DNA of 64,000 nucleotides from Septoria linicola (GCA_024114885.1 CP099422.1:496001-560000), one strand, 5' to 3'; counted from the first letter of the stretch, positions 1 to 11,040 are shown. The notes: generated by a model from the sequence alone, not told the origin. Made by a program: numbers and translations.

Positions 1-54
1 ATAGGCTATATGTGTGACAAAAGATCCATCAGCTCAATGATTGTCCTCGGGTCT

Positions 55-1918
55 ATGGCTCAGTCAGTAAGTCGTTCACTGCCATGGACGCTCGACTACA
101 AGGTCAACACGGAGACTGCGTCTATGCTTCTCGCTGGCATGCCCAGCATCCTTGAACGTGCAATGGCGTAGACTCTAGGCAATTGTTTTGCCTTTTGCCA
201 TATCTCTGGCCATGCTGATGATATCCTCCGGCCCGAGCACAACGCTGTAGCGAGCGCTCTTTTGAGAGGATAACAACCTTTGTTTTGCACATAGCTACGA
301 GCAACCTCCATCAGACTTCATAGAGCTTGCCAGATGGTAAGACCGTCACGAACGTCTCCCCTTCCATGGCTCAGTCAGTAAGTCGTCAGATCTCGTGTAT
401 GCCTGACTAGACAACGGTTCACATGCTGCTACCTGATCTCGCACTCTGAAGGCGTGACCGGTTGGGCGTTAGGACCTAAGCACATGGTAAGGGCGCGATT
501 GTTCTACTCTTGTGCTACACTACATCGTTACCGAAGAGCCGCTCATCTCTTTTGCCATTCGAGCAGCCAGGATCTAGGGATATATGCGTCTTACAACATG
601 GCTGTCTTGATGATCGCGCTCGCTTCTATGGCGTAGTTAGGAAGTCGTCAATTCTCTTTGACGCTTGATACTCTGACTAAACAAGGTCCCTGTCGCGTAC
701 ACGCAAAGATCTGACCCTGTTGACTCGGAACTACGTAGCGCCGCGCACGTGATAGCCTCCGCGTCTTAGCAAGTAACAACACCTTTACAGTAGGCTACAG
801 GGGTAATAGGGACTGGATTAAGTTAGTATCTCGTCGGCGGATAAGGTCGGTCTCTACGCACGAGTGGCTGCGGCTTCCTACGAACTTGCAAGCGGGCTAT
901 AATTTCTGTTACAAAGCTAAGCACGCGTACTACGGCCCTGCTTTACCTTCTTCCCCTTCAACTACTTTACGATAACGATCGCAGGTCTTAAGATTGCGCT
1001 TGCCTTAGACGAATACGTAAAGTGGTTTAACGGTGTAGTAATTACTACAAAGCTTAGTACTATCGGATACGGAGTCTATAGCAATACGTCGAAAGGGCGG
1101 CAGCATAGAAGGACGATTTGTTTACAAATAGGAGTGAAGAGTCTGCATATGCCAAGGGTATTAGGTCACGTGCCCGTTCTTTTTTTTGGCGCACTCTCAG
1201 CCAATCATTTTTGGACCCTGTTTTTTTCGAAGAGTAAGATAGACCTCGTAAACTCGGTCAATGACACGGAGCTTAGAGCTCAGTACTGTACTTCATCGAT
1301 TCTAACTCGATGACAGAGCTGTGGCTCGGGTGCGATTGTTTTGCTCCAGCTCGAGCAACTTCTAGTAAGACGATACCCTGCCGCAGTGGCTCGTAGCAGT
1401 TGTCGTGTAGATCTAAGCTTTTGCCGGTCCCGTGCTCTCTACGAGTAGCCACGGAATAGACTTCATATTATATCTGGAACTTCGATAAACCAACGAACGT
1501 CCTCAGCTCCATAGCTTAGTCAGTAAGTCGTCAGTTCTTTCTGATGCTTGACCTAGCCCACGTTCGCTCTATAAGCTGATGCTTGACCTATAGCATATGG
1601 TATGCGCGTAGCGCGAGCCGACTTCGAAGCTAAGGCGTTCGTTTTGCTCTCTTCCTTTGTGTGTTTTACTTGTCGCTCGAGATTTATATGTGCTAGCTGA
1701 TACATTCTTACATCGAGCCCAGGAGTCAGGCTGCAAAACTTCGGTCAGTCAGCCTCGCTTGGTTGGAAGTCGAGACTAATGGCGTCCTCGCCTTCTGTTC
1801 CTGGATTACAGCCAGCGACGTGTATCAATGATCTAGGAACCCGCCGTCTTCAACGATCGTCCTCGTCTGCTTTGGCTGAGTCAATAAGTCGTCAATCCGC
1901 TTTGATGCTTGATATCTG
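55..1918 (+). repeat. Five dispersed copies of a ~60-bp repeat
   Basis: A short motif with core ATGGCTCAGTCAGTAAGTCG occurs near 55, 365, 628 (ATGGCGTAGTTAGGAAGTCG), 1511 (ATAGCTTAGTCAGTAAGTCG) and 1871 (TTTGGCTGAGTCAATAAGTCG). Four copies are preceded by a GATCGTCCTC- or ACGTCCTC-like segment. At least three are followed by CAATTCTCTTTGATGCTTGA-like sequence. Spacings are about 310, 263, 883 and 360 bp, so this is not a strict tandem satellite. I see no coding ORF, terminal inverted repeats or reverse transcriptase. It could be debris of one mobile element or a local duplicated control sequence. The rest of 1-2315 holds nothing else I can support. Confidence 0.6.
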
Positions 1919-2315
1919 TGAGACATCATCAGACTGCTTTCTTCCTTGATTCCCTTCTTACGATGCAGGTTCTACAGATCTACGTTAGCAGCCAGCTGTC
2001 CCAAATCTGTGTGTGTAGAAGGTCTTGACGGGTTTGTCGTTGACAGAGACAAATGCATCAAAAGTTCCTCATATCTCAGCCTATCGCTCATATGCTTCAT
2101 CGTCAAAAATTCCAGTCGTCGCACATCGCAAAATCCGTCCGTGTAAATGCCCATCAAATCAAATCAAATCAACTCGTGCCATGCCATACAAATGCTATGC
2201 CAACGCCTCGCGAATGCAATCATTCCCATCTCAGTTCAGTCGTGCAATCCGTACCCAGCATCCGTCGTGTCAAAGTGCCAGACTTGCTTCGTCTTCTCGT
2301 GTGTCGGACAGACCT

Positions 2316-3056
2316 CTACTCGAGAAGAGTGAGGACGCCGTCCTCCCAAGTGGAGTCGTCTGGAGCGGCGAAGGCGAACTGTTGATACTGTCAGTACATG
2401 ATGGAAGAATGGCAAAGCATAGTGGTGGAAGGATACTTACGTCAGACTCAGTAGCGTTGGCAGCGACTTCAACGGTGGCAGGGCCGGAGATGATGAAGCA
2501 GTCGAATCTATCGGCAAATGTCAGCAAAGTCCCATCTCGGCGTAGAAGGAGAGAGCGGAACATACTCATCCTCCTGCCCATCAGCAGTAAACTTAAAAGA
2601 GGCAGCATCCAGAGTGGCCGCCGGGTGCGAGATGAAATACCCAACACCCGAGCAGACAGCAGCATCGTTGCCGTCGTAGGGGTTCTCCTTCAACAAGGTC
2701 TCAACAAAAGCCTCAAGGTATACCTTGGGGGCCTCGTCAAAAGTGAGATCGCTAACATCGACGTGGACGCTGCGCTTCTTCTGCACGCCAACGACGTCGT
2801 TGAGAACGCGGTTGGCGACTGGACCACCGACGAACCCAAGAACACCGGACGCTGCCACGGAAGCGACGGCGATACCGACCGGACCAATGCGCTTGGCGAG
2901 TTGAGTGGATCAGGCAAGAAGGGAGCCAGAGCCTGGGACGCTGCGACGGGCGACTGGCTTGTACTCGTGGTCACCGCCTGGCTGGATGAACTCCTTTGGT
3001 GCTGCGAGAGCTGAGCCAGCAAGGGCGAGGAGGGCGGCTGCTGCGGTGAACTTCAT
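2316..3056 (-). CDS. Secreted protein of unknown function with an internal TGA
   Basis: The ATG ending at 3056 opens a classic signal peptide (MKFTAAAALLALAGSALA, then APKEF). Two good introns follow: 2508-2565 (GTATGT...CTGAC...TAG) and 2379-2440 (GTAAGT...CAG). With these the protein is about 206 codons ending FAFAAPDDSTWEDGVLTLLE. There are two cysteines (AAVCSG and FDCFII), which could pair. An in-frame TGA lies at 2910-2912, about 49 codons in. Either it is inside a further in-frame intron ending at a CTGAT...AAG acceptor (48 or 63 nt, weak donors GTCCCA/GTCGCC), or the gene is broken. The reading frame is otherwise maintained through all three exons, so it was a gene recently. I do not recognise the family; an apoplastic protein or effector candidate is an inference. 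Confidence 0.6.
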
Positions 3057-4943
3057 TTTGATGGTTGGAGAGTAGTTGTAGTGATGAGAAGACTGGTGCT
3101 GAGTGCTGGCGATTGCTGACTGGTGGCCGTTGCTGGATGCTGTTGCTGCTGATGATGGTGATTTGGAGGGTCCATCAGCCGCTTCTTATACATTTCCGTC
3201 GTGTCTGTCGACCGGTATCTTCACCACTTCCTATCGCACGTTGTCGGCGAATGTTGACTCGGCTCTCGTCGTCCAAGCAATGCATATCAGCAGCTCTGCT
3301 GATGACGCGATTTACTAAAAGCATATGAAAGAGTGAAACAAGCGCTATCTGTACAGTCGAAGACCACGGTGGTGAGACTCACATCATCACATGGCATGCT
3401 TCGAGAACTTTACCTCTTTGAGCATGTTCAAGAACTACAGCGGAGCTCGTTCCTGCGTCAGCTCCACAATTCTACATTGCTGGCGTCGGTAGAACAGATG
3501 TGTCGGCGGCTGACCAACGGGAGTTGCGAGCTGCAAGAGGTCAAAGTCCAGCAGACGGTACGATGAGTTTGGCCCAATGGAGTGCCGCAACAGCTCGAGG
3601 CTCAACCTCCAGCTTGTTGGCAGGTCATCTGCTCAGCGACTCGTGAGAAGAGCCAACTCTCTCTCGGGGCATATGCAATACCCACCTTTCCTGCTAATGG
3701 TGTGACATGCTAGTCTCACAGAGTGCTGAACGTCTGGTGGAAAGCCATGCGGCCGCAAGGAGAGCACAGGGATACGTCCAGTGGAGGCTGATGTCGCGTG
3801 GATACTCGATGTAGTCACAGCTGTAGCTGCATGGCACGGCTCGCTTTCTCCGACAGCAAGCATAAGGCTGTGCGGATGACGACAGCGCTTGGACCTTTGG
3901 TGGAGCAGCTCGGGAGGCCCGAGGCATAGGATGCGAGTCGTAGATAGCAACCCACGGGGCGTCAGCAGCTTGAATTCGCCGTAAGGCTGTGGTTCGCGAC
4001 GACTTGGACAATGGACCTTGGCATGATGTCGTCTGAAGCGGTGATGCATACATAGTAAAGTGCCAAGAAGTCGGGTCAATTCACCGAGCTAGCTTACGCA
4101 GGAACATCGGCGCCCATAGCCCTCGTGGCCCGAGCTAGTGTTGTAAGTAGTAGAGATAGATAGGTGAATAGGTGAGTTGATGTCGTAGTCAGCACGGTAT
4201 GTGTGAGTTGTGCTTGATTCTTCATGTCATGTGCAGGCGAAAACATCGGACTCTTGTTGTCTTCAAGAGACCTTGGACATTGCGCCGAATGTGCTCCTTT
4301 GCAGCTTCCACCAGTCAGATTGGACGAGCAGAAAGCGATGTCTTTCGGCGCGTTGTCGAGTACCCACTGCACGTGGGTCATGTCTCTGTCCTGTAGGAGT
4401 TCTGCCACGTTGACGGCGTCTGTTCGCGCATGCACTTCATCAGCCTCATGAATGCACATTTGCCCTATCAGCGCGAGATCAGTCCACACGCAGTAGGCAC
4501 CGAGTGTCTAGGAATGTTCGCGTGCAGAGCTGAGGTCGGGAGAACCGGGCAGGGGCTGCCGGTGAAGATGCGTCTGCAGTAACTTAGGGTGCGTGCACAA
4601 TCACTCCTCATGTACGGGCATTTCCCTCACCGAACGCAGCTCCGTCGTTGAGCAGATGGCCATCCTGAAGTCGTGCTGGAGCTGCCAAAGATGGAGACAG
4701 TTCGTCTTCGAGAAACAGCCCATTGAAGGCGGCGCGTAGAAGTGTCGTCTTGAATGTTGCCTGAAAGTGCGAACGAGCAAACATCGTCATCGCATGGTGA
4801 CGCGCCACAGTTGGGTGTGTGTGTGCCCCGCCTCACTCAAGATCCATACAAAGAGCCAACACAGCCATCGAGCGAACCGCAGCTCGAGCATAACATGTGA
4901 CACTTTGTAGCCGCAGCAGCAGAAGGATCAAGAGATATCCCTC
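3057..4943. other. Intergenic, no supported gene
   Basis: About 1.9 kb upstream of the Gyp7 gene. Minus-strand open frames at 3633-4079 and 4094-4489 exist; the second begins in a plausible-looking way (TDLALIGQMCIHEADEV) but turns into low-complexity Thr/Leu sequence and has no domain or homologous partner exon. I treat both as chance or a possible non-coding transcript. Confidence 0.4.
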
Positions 4944-7514
4944 ATGCCTTCCACTCCGCCTCCCACAGCGGGAAATGCTGCCTACCACCCGCCCAGTCCG
5001 CCATCACCGTCAGCTAGCTTCTACGACCTGAGTGACGAGGACGAGACAGAGTACAGCACCATCCAGCACACCAAAATGAGCAAAGGCGTCAAGCTGCTGT
5101 ACTGCAAGTCGAAGGTGTATGTGCATCCCTCGCAGTCGGCCAAGGACAACGTCGACGGATGGCTCGCCTTAGTGCAGCAGAAGCCGAGTGAAGGTGGTGC
5201 AGGCAGCAGCAGTTCGAGTAAACCATCGAGGTCTGATCTACTCCTCGCGTGGGTGCCCGACAACACGCTCGGATCAGAAACACGCGACATCTACTCCAAG
5301 GTCGAAGGCGCCGACTCCGAAGCAGCTCCCTCTCAGCGGAACCTCGTCCCCCGCCCACCAGTCACCACCACCCACAGCTCCAGCTTGGGCACATATGCCT
5401 TTGCCGTGCCCGTCGCCGACATCTTCTCCATCCTCGTCCGCCCGCCGAGCACCGGCTGGTGGTTCGGCAGCATCATCCTCAACACCCGAGCCGGTGATAG
5501 CTTTCCTGCCCTCTTCTTCCACGACTCGGAATGTCAGTCGACGATTGCCCAGAGGAAGAAGCTGCAAAGAGAGAACTTCAGCATCAGTGCCGAAGATGGT
5601 CGCATGTTCTGGGGTGGTGATCAGGCGATTGAATGGATGAAGAAGTACGTCACGGTGGAGAGGTCAGCACAGGAGCCGAGCGTGTACATGATCGATCCGA
5701 ATGATGCAGACAAATTGTCATTTGGCACAGGAGGGAAGCCGACACCGGATAAAGTGAAGAATGTGCTCGAGGGCAAGCACAGAGACGAGCCGAACAAAGA
5801 CAAGAGGAAGAGTGCTGGCCAGCAGGATCCCGTCATGAAGGTGCTGCAGAACGCGAGGTGGAACTTCTTGGAGAAGATGGCACAGGTGACGACGTTTACG
5901 AGAAGGACGGCACAGGCGGTGGCTGAGAACAAGAATCTGCCTCCACAGGTTAGGAGGCTGATGCAGAACCCACAAGTACAGACAGTGTCAGACGAGTTTG
6001 ACTCCGCAAGGATATATCTGGCAAGGTGGGCGATGGGCATTGCAGAGCAGTCGGAGAAGGAACGCAACCAACGGATCTGGACTGCCAAAGACGTACTGGA
6101 AATGGAAGACACCGAGCTGGGAGAATTTGAGATCTTGGACATGGAACAGGGTGTCAGTCTGGCCGATCGTCGAAAGCCAGTGACGCTGAAAGAGTGGGAT
6201 GGCTTCTTCAATTCACGAACAGGAAAGCTGGAGAAGACACCCGATGAGGTCAAGGAGCGCATTTTCCATGGTGGGTTAGCATCAGATGATGGCGTGCGTA
6301 AGGAAGCATGGCTCTTTCTGCTTGGCGTCTACGAATGGAACAGCACGAAAGAGGAAAGACATGCTCATATGAACAGTCTGCGAGACGAATACATCCGTCT
6401 GAAGGGCGCTTGGTGGGAGCGGATGGTCGATGAGGCTGGCACATTAGAGGAACGTGAGTGGTGGAAGGAGCAAAAGATGCGTATCGGTGAGTCTCAGATC
6501 AATTCTTGCGTCACTACTGCTGATGGTTTGGCTGACCGCGCCGTTCATGGCCAAATAGAAAAAGATGTGCACCGCACAGATCGACACATTCCACTCTTCG
6601 CCGGAGAGGATATACCACATCCGGACCCAGACAGCCCCTTTGCGGAAGCAGGCACGAATGTCCACATGGAACAGATGAAGGACATGCTGCTAACATACAA
6701 CGAATACAACCGCGATCTTGGCTACGTACAAGGCATGTCTGACCTCCTTGCACCTATCTACGCAATTGAACAGGACGATGCGGTAGCATTCTGGGGCTTC
6801 ACCAAGTTTATGGAGCGCATGGAACGCAACTTCCTGCGAGACCAATCCGGCATGCGACTACAACTTCTCACTCTCGATCAACTGGTCCAACTTGTCGATC
6901 CGAAGCTATACGAGCACCTCGCCAAAGTCGACAGCACAAACTTTTTCTTCTTCTTCCGCATGCTCATCGTCTGGTTCAAGCGCGAATTCGAGTTCGAAGC
7001 TATCTTACGTATGTGGGAAGGTCTCTGGACAGACTACTACTCAGCAAACTTCCACCTCTTCATCGCGGCGGCTATTCTCGAAAAGCACAGAAACGTCATC
7101 ATGGAGCATCTGAAGGGCTTCGATGAAGTGTTGAAGTACGTCAACGAGCTCAGCGGTACCATCGATCTCTACAGCACACTTGTACGAGCAGAGTCGCTGT
7201 TCAGGAAGTTTCAAAGAATGGTGGAGGCTATTGACAGGAAAAATAACTTCCCTCAAGCGCCGATCGTGAGACAACGACTACCTCAGCCGCCAGCTCCGAG
7301 CACACCTGGAAGCGACGGACGGCCGAGAACGGGTAGCAGCTCGCACAACGCTGGTCGAGGTGCAGCGGCATCAGGCAGAGAGCAGACGACGAGTGAAGTG
7401 GGAGCTCAAGCTACGGCAGCTGAGAAAGAGAAGGTCATTTCACCAGAGCTGAGAGCGCTGCTGAGTAGAGAGCCGCCGAAGCTGAGTAAGGAGGAGGTGC
7501 GAGAGCATTCTTGA
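4944..7514 (+). CDS. gyp7: Rab GTPase-activating protein, Gyp7-like (TBC domain)
   Basis: GAP for Ypt/Rab GTPases, in yeast mainly Ypt7 in vacuolar and endosomal traffic. The N-terminal third (about residues 30-240, with LLYCKSKVYVHPS near the start) fits the lipid/Rab-binding-like domain of Gyp7 proteins. The TBC domain lies at about residues 450-770: it starts at the DDGVRKEAWLFLLGVYEW block and has both catalytic fingers, the arginine finger IEKDVHRTDR and the glutamine finger YVQGMSD. The frame is open throughout, but 6487-6558 is a perfect 72-nt intron (GTGAGT...CTGAC...AAATAG) that happens to be a multiple of three. Removing it joins KMRI to EKDVHRTDR and restores the arginine-finger motif, giving 832 aa. 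The C-terminus is low-complexity Ser/Pro/Gln. Confidence 0.93.
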   Translation: MPSTPPPTAGNAAYHPPSPPSPSASFYDLSDEDETEYSTIQHTKMSKGVKLLYCKSKVYVHPSQSAKDNVDGWLALVQQKPSEGGAGSSSSSKPSRSDLLLAWVPDNTLGSETRDIYSKVEGADSEAAPSQRNLVPRPPVTTTHSSSLGTYAFAVPVADIFSILVRPPSTGWWFGSIILNTRAGDSFPALFFHDSECQSTIAQRKKLQRENFSISAEDGRMFWGGDQAIEWMKKYVTVERSAQEPSVYMIDPNDADKLSFGTGGKPTPDKVKNVLEGKHRDEPNKDKRKSAGQQDPVMKVLQNARWNFLEKMAQVTTFTRRTAQAVAENKNLPPQVRRLMQNPQVQTVSDEFDSARIYLARWAMGIAEQSEKERNQRIWTAKDVLEMEDTELGEFEILDMEQGVSLADRRKPVTLKEWDGFFNSRTGKLEKTPDEVKERIFHGGLASDDGVRKEAWLFLLGVYEWNSTKEERHAHMNSLRDEYIRLKGAWWERMVDEAGTLEEREWWKEQKMRIGESQINSCVTTADGLADRAVHGQIEKDVHRTDRHIPLFAGEDIPHPDPDSPFAEAGTNVHMEQMKDMLLTYNEYNRDLGYVQGMSDLLAPIYAIEQDDAVAFWGFTKFMERMERNFLRDQSGMRLQLLTLDQLVQLVDPKLYEHLAKVDSTNFFFFFRMLIVWFKREFEFEAILRMWEGLWTDYYSANFHLFIAAAILEKHRNVIMEHLKGFDEVLKYVNELSGTIDLYSTLVRAESLFRKFQRMVEAIDRKNNFPQAPIVRQRLPQPPAPSTPGSDGRPRTGSSSHNAGRGAAASGREQTTSEVGAQATAAEKEKVISPELRALLSREPPKLSKEEVREHS

Positions 7515-7769
7515 TACGATTGACGATCAAGTTTCACGTGGCATAGTATGAATAATTTATGAACAATTGCATGGCAGGTGGCGTTCTACGTGTCTGTTGG
7601 CTTGGCGCTAGGAAAGGGACTCAGGACAACGGGACACAGGATATCAGGAGAGAGATGAGTCTCAATGAAATGTTTTCACCACTCATTTCTATGCATGCAA
7701 AATTCATAAACTTCACATTTCATCATCATCTACCTATTTATACTTTTTTCGGAAGACATTTTGTACTTC
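7515..7769. other. Short convergent intergenic region
   Basis: Shared 3' region of the Gyp7 gene (plus) and the reductase gene (minus). It is AT-richer, with no gene seen. Confidence 0.5.
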
Positions 7770-9688
7770 TTACCACCCATAAGTCTCACTGAACAAATAA
7801 ATCCCCTGCGCCCCCGTGCCTTTATGTACAGCCCTCTCATCTGATAGCTTTGCAACATATGTTCGCGTTTCTGCTGTGATGGATGGCCCGCCGCAGACGA
7901 TTATGCCGCTTTCTCCCCATGCTGCCGCGACGGAGGGGAGGATGAGGGAGGGGATCGAGGGGCGGGTACCATGTGTTATTGACATTGATGATGATGATGA
8001 TGATGATGGAGGGGCTTTCGTGGTTAGTGGGGAGTGCTCGCTGGTTGAAGCACTGGGGATTGAGTCCAGGGAGGACGATTCTTCGAATGAGGAGGCGGGT
8101 TTGCGGTGTGTCTCGACTCTTGTCGTTGCGGTGGGCTTTTTGTCCGAGATGAGAGTCGGTGGATTTGATGCCACCACCGCGGAGGGCAAGGCAGAAGATC
8201 CAGTGACATGCACCACAACCTTCAACCTCAGTTTGCCTCCCTCTGTGGTTTGCTTCACAGCTTCCTGCAAATCCTGTTCAACCCAAGCGAAATGTTCTTC
8301 TTCGCGGATGATCCAGTGAAGCGTGATATTCCTAATACAAGTCTCTTTCTGCAGGAGGTCTTGCAGGATCGGCAGGATGAATGTTGCGCCAGTGGAGCAG
8401 GCGATCAGGACGACTGTATCGTAGGATGAGAGGTCTGGCGGTGAGCCCCAGGGTCCGGATATAAATGCTCTGTTGCGCCATGAGGAGGAAGAGGGCTTGC
8501 CTGCGGCGGCGGCGGACTTGTGTAGTGATTTGGAGAAACCGGAGCGGGACTGGATCAACATGCTCATTTTGCCTGACGAGGACGTGCTCGCGATTGTGAA
8601 CGGATGAAATTCAAAGGGTCGCAGACTGGGCATGTAGAGGTATGCGTGTTGACCGGCTTGCCACGCGAAATCTGGGGAGTCGATTGTGAGGCGGGTTACA
8701 TTGCCGGGGAGGGCTTCGAGGTGGGTTGTGTAGCCTGGTGATTTGCTACCAGATCGCTTGAGGAGGTGCAGGTTCCGTGTGATGCCCCAGATTATGCGCA
8801 CGCCCCAGTCGAATGCTACAAATGCCACGGACAGCCAGACGTTATACCGTGCGTAGCTGGGCACATGCACAAATAGTAACCAGAGAAGTGTTCCAGCGGC
8901 GGCGATGTGCTGCAGAACGAACAATTCGTAGCATAAATCGCGGAAGAGACCAAATCCAGACAAAAGCATCCAAGTAACAACACCCCACGCCCCAAACCCA
9001 TACCTCACCATAGGCATCATATCCATCTGCATCCCCACAATCCCCGCCAAACTCCACTCCGTATAAAAGAAACTCCAATGCACAATCGCAGTCACCCACA
9101 TCGTCCTCGCCGCCCATCTATGCAGCCAATTGAACCGCTCATACGAGATCCCCGTTAACAAACTGATGGGATTGAATTTGCATGATAACAAAAAATAAAT
9201 GGAATCTGGGTAACTGCGACCCAAGCAGCGCGGAACCCGACTTTTTCCCATTTGTATGCGTACATCGGGTCGCCGCGGGTGAGGATGGTGTCTGTCCAGA
9301 GGAAAGCGAGGATGATGATCCAGTAGATTGCGAGGAGAAGCCAGCGGCCGAGGGGGAGGGGGGTGAAGTAGCGACTTATGCGGCCGGTGAAGTAGAGGGG
9401 TTGGGAGTAGGTCATTTCTCGTGTGAGCGCTGTCGCTGTGGCGAAGGCTTGGGCAAACGGTCCTGTGGGTCGGGAAGGGATGCTTGTTGGATCGCGTTTG
9501 TGCTGTTTTAGTCGGCGGCGGGATTGGACTGTGGAGGCGGCTTTGGTGATTGTGAGGAGGGCTATGCCGCCTGCTATGGCGTACCAGAAGGCTTGGGCGT
9601 AGGTTTCGTCGCTGGGGGTGAACATGCCGCCACTCATGGTCATGCCGCTCATGGAGTGGCTGCCATGGCTCATGCCGCTCATGGACAT
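7770..9688 (-). CDS. Ferric/cupric reductase-like transmembrane protein, frameshifted
   Basis: FRE-type metalloreductase: it would move electrons from NADPH via FAD and two haems to extracellular Fe(III) or Cu(II). Seen: N-terminal transmembrane helices; two haem-ligand His pairs (LHRWAARTMWVTAIVHW and LQHIAAAGTLLWLLFVH); FAD motif FHPFTIAS; NADPH motifs GPWGSP and IIVCGGPS; C-terminus SETYGW. The start at 9688 gives an unusual first ~22 residues made of Met, Ser, Gly and His repeats, like the metal-binding ectodomain of Ctr copper transporters. The frame breaks at the A6 run 9190-9195 (T6 on the coding strand): one extra T joins TQIPFIF to LLSCKFNPISLLTG, the conserved FRE block, with no room for an intron. 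Either a homopolymer sequencing error or a real lesion. A (GAT)n tract near 7985-8007 encodes poly-Ser in the cytosolic insert. Divergent from the BIM1-like gene. Confidence 0.85.
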
Positions 9689-10336
9689 GGTGGGCGGTGG
9701 TCGAGCCCGAGGGCTTCACTGGTCAGATATTTGCAGGCGATCTGATTTCTTCTGAAATGTGACTGCTGTGGTCAGGATATGTTCGCTGCTTGTGAAGTCC
9801 CAAGTCTTGGCTTGTGGCGGCGGTCGTATCCGGATATATGGATGCCTGTGTATGTTTTCCCCAGGTGGCCAGTTCCTCGCTCAAATTGGCAGCAACGTTC
9901 TTCGCGCAAGTCGTGTGTTGATGACGGGACCGAGTATGCGCACTCTATCTATCGCTTATCTCGTTTGCCATGCCACGCCTTGCCTCCGCCCACGTTGGAG
10001 GTTGCAGAATTAACTTGCTCATTGTAACTCTAACTATTCCTTTTCGGGCGTTGAGGCGTTCGCATGACGCGCCAAGGCTAATCTTCGAGCGATAGCCATG
10101 GTTCCAGGCTTGTGGGAAATGCACAAGGTTTCGATGAACATGGTGAGCGATTGGTGTGTTCTGCGTTGTTCTCGCGGATCTCGCAGAGTTGTCCGTGTTT
10201 CACGTGGACTGTCCAGCAATTCGTATATCTTCCCATGTCCCTGCTGCACCGGTAAGCACGTTCGACCTCGACTTGCTCTTCCACTTCGACAAGACACTCG
10301 AACATATCCGAGGCACCTGCTGAAGACGCATCAATC
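9689..10336. promoter_or_regulatory. Divergent promoter of reductase and BIM1-like genes
   Basis: A 648-bp gap separates the start codons of two genes with copper-linked roles that point away from each other, so they may share control. CTTGCTCA at 10014-10021 is one base from the yeast Mac1 copper site TTTGCTCA. A single such match could be chance. Confidence 0.35.
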
Positions 10337-11040
10337 ATGGTCCGCTCACTTCTCGTCGGCCTCGCCGCTGCGACTCTTACTTCAGCCCACTTTACTCTCA
10401 ACTGGCCACAAAGTGCTGGCTTTGACGACGAGAATCAGCCCAACGGTCCATGCGGCGGAGTCGATGTCACCGTCGGCGACGATAGTCAAGAGATCACTGT
10501 AGATCGTTTCCCAGTCTCCATCTACAGCTCCCACCCGGCAGGCTCATGGTCTTTCTTCGCAACCACAAACACCGAGGCGCCATACAACTTCACCGAAATT
10601 GTCCCAGTCATCAACAGCACCGGTATTGGTACTTTCTGTCTGACTTACCTCAGAGCGCCAGAAGAGTTCGCGGGTCAAAGCGGAGTTCTCCAGGTCATCG
10701 ACAGCTCAGTGGACGGCACTCTGTATCAGGTGAGCATATCTTTACAATCGTCTGGAAGTATGGGACTAATGCTTTGCAGTGTGCGCCAGTCAGATTCGTC
10801 TCTGGCGGCAACGACACAGTCAGCGAATTCTGCGTCAACTCCACCCAAGGATTCGAGGCAGAATGGACCGAACAGAGCAGCACTGTTTCTCAGACTGCTT
10901 CAAATGAGTCAAGCTCATCAGACGATCACTCTGGTCATTCCGAGAGCACTTCGTCGACTTCGAGCGCTGGAGCTGCAGCCGCGACTGCAGTTGGGAGTGT
11001 GCTAGGCTTGGGACTGTTGGCTGCTGGGCTTGCGTTCTAG
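10337..11040 (+). CDS. BIM1/X325-like copper-binding GPI protein
   Basis: Exons 10337-10729 and 10780-11040, with a 50-nt intron (GTGAGC...TTTGCAG); about 218 aa. The signal peptide MVRSLLVGLAAATLTSA is followed directly by His (HFTLNWPQ), the N-terminal histidine that forms the copper 'histidine brace' in LPMO-like X325/BIM1 proteins. The body has NQPNGPCGG, four cysteines (PCGG, TFCLTY, QCAPV, EFCVN) and several N-glycosylation sites. A Ser/Thr-rich stalk and a hydrophobic Ala/Gly/Leu tail predict a GPI anchor. Known members (Cryptococcus Bim1) help copper uptake under starvation and do not cleave polysaccharide. Pairing with a divergent metalloreductase supports that role here. A true LPMO or an adhesin is less likely on length and tail. 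Confidence 0.85.

Noticed and set aside
1..2300. RIP-mutated transposon
   Set aside because: No marked AT bias or TpA excess by eye and no transposon ORF remnants; a computed RIP index would settle it.
2025..3014. 329-codon plus-strand frame over 2025-3014
   Set aside because: Antisense to the spliced secreted protein gene, whose signal peptide, introns and phases fit on the minus strand.
4094..4489. 131-codon minus frame before Gyp7
   Set aside because: Low-complexity second half, no domain or splice partner.
5621..6262. Long minus frame inside Gyp7
   Set aside because: Shadow of the TBC gene; Ser/Cys-rich translation typical of antisense.
7816..9511. Plus-strand frames across the reductase
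   Set aside because: Antisense shadows, e.g. the D-rich one from the (GAT)n poly-Ser codons.
10014..10021. Mac1 copper element as firm call
   Set aside because: One mismatch, single copy, and 8-mers of this kind occur by chance; kept only as a weak note.
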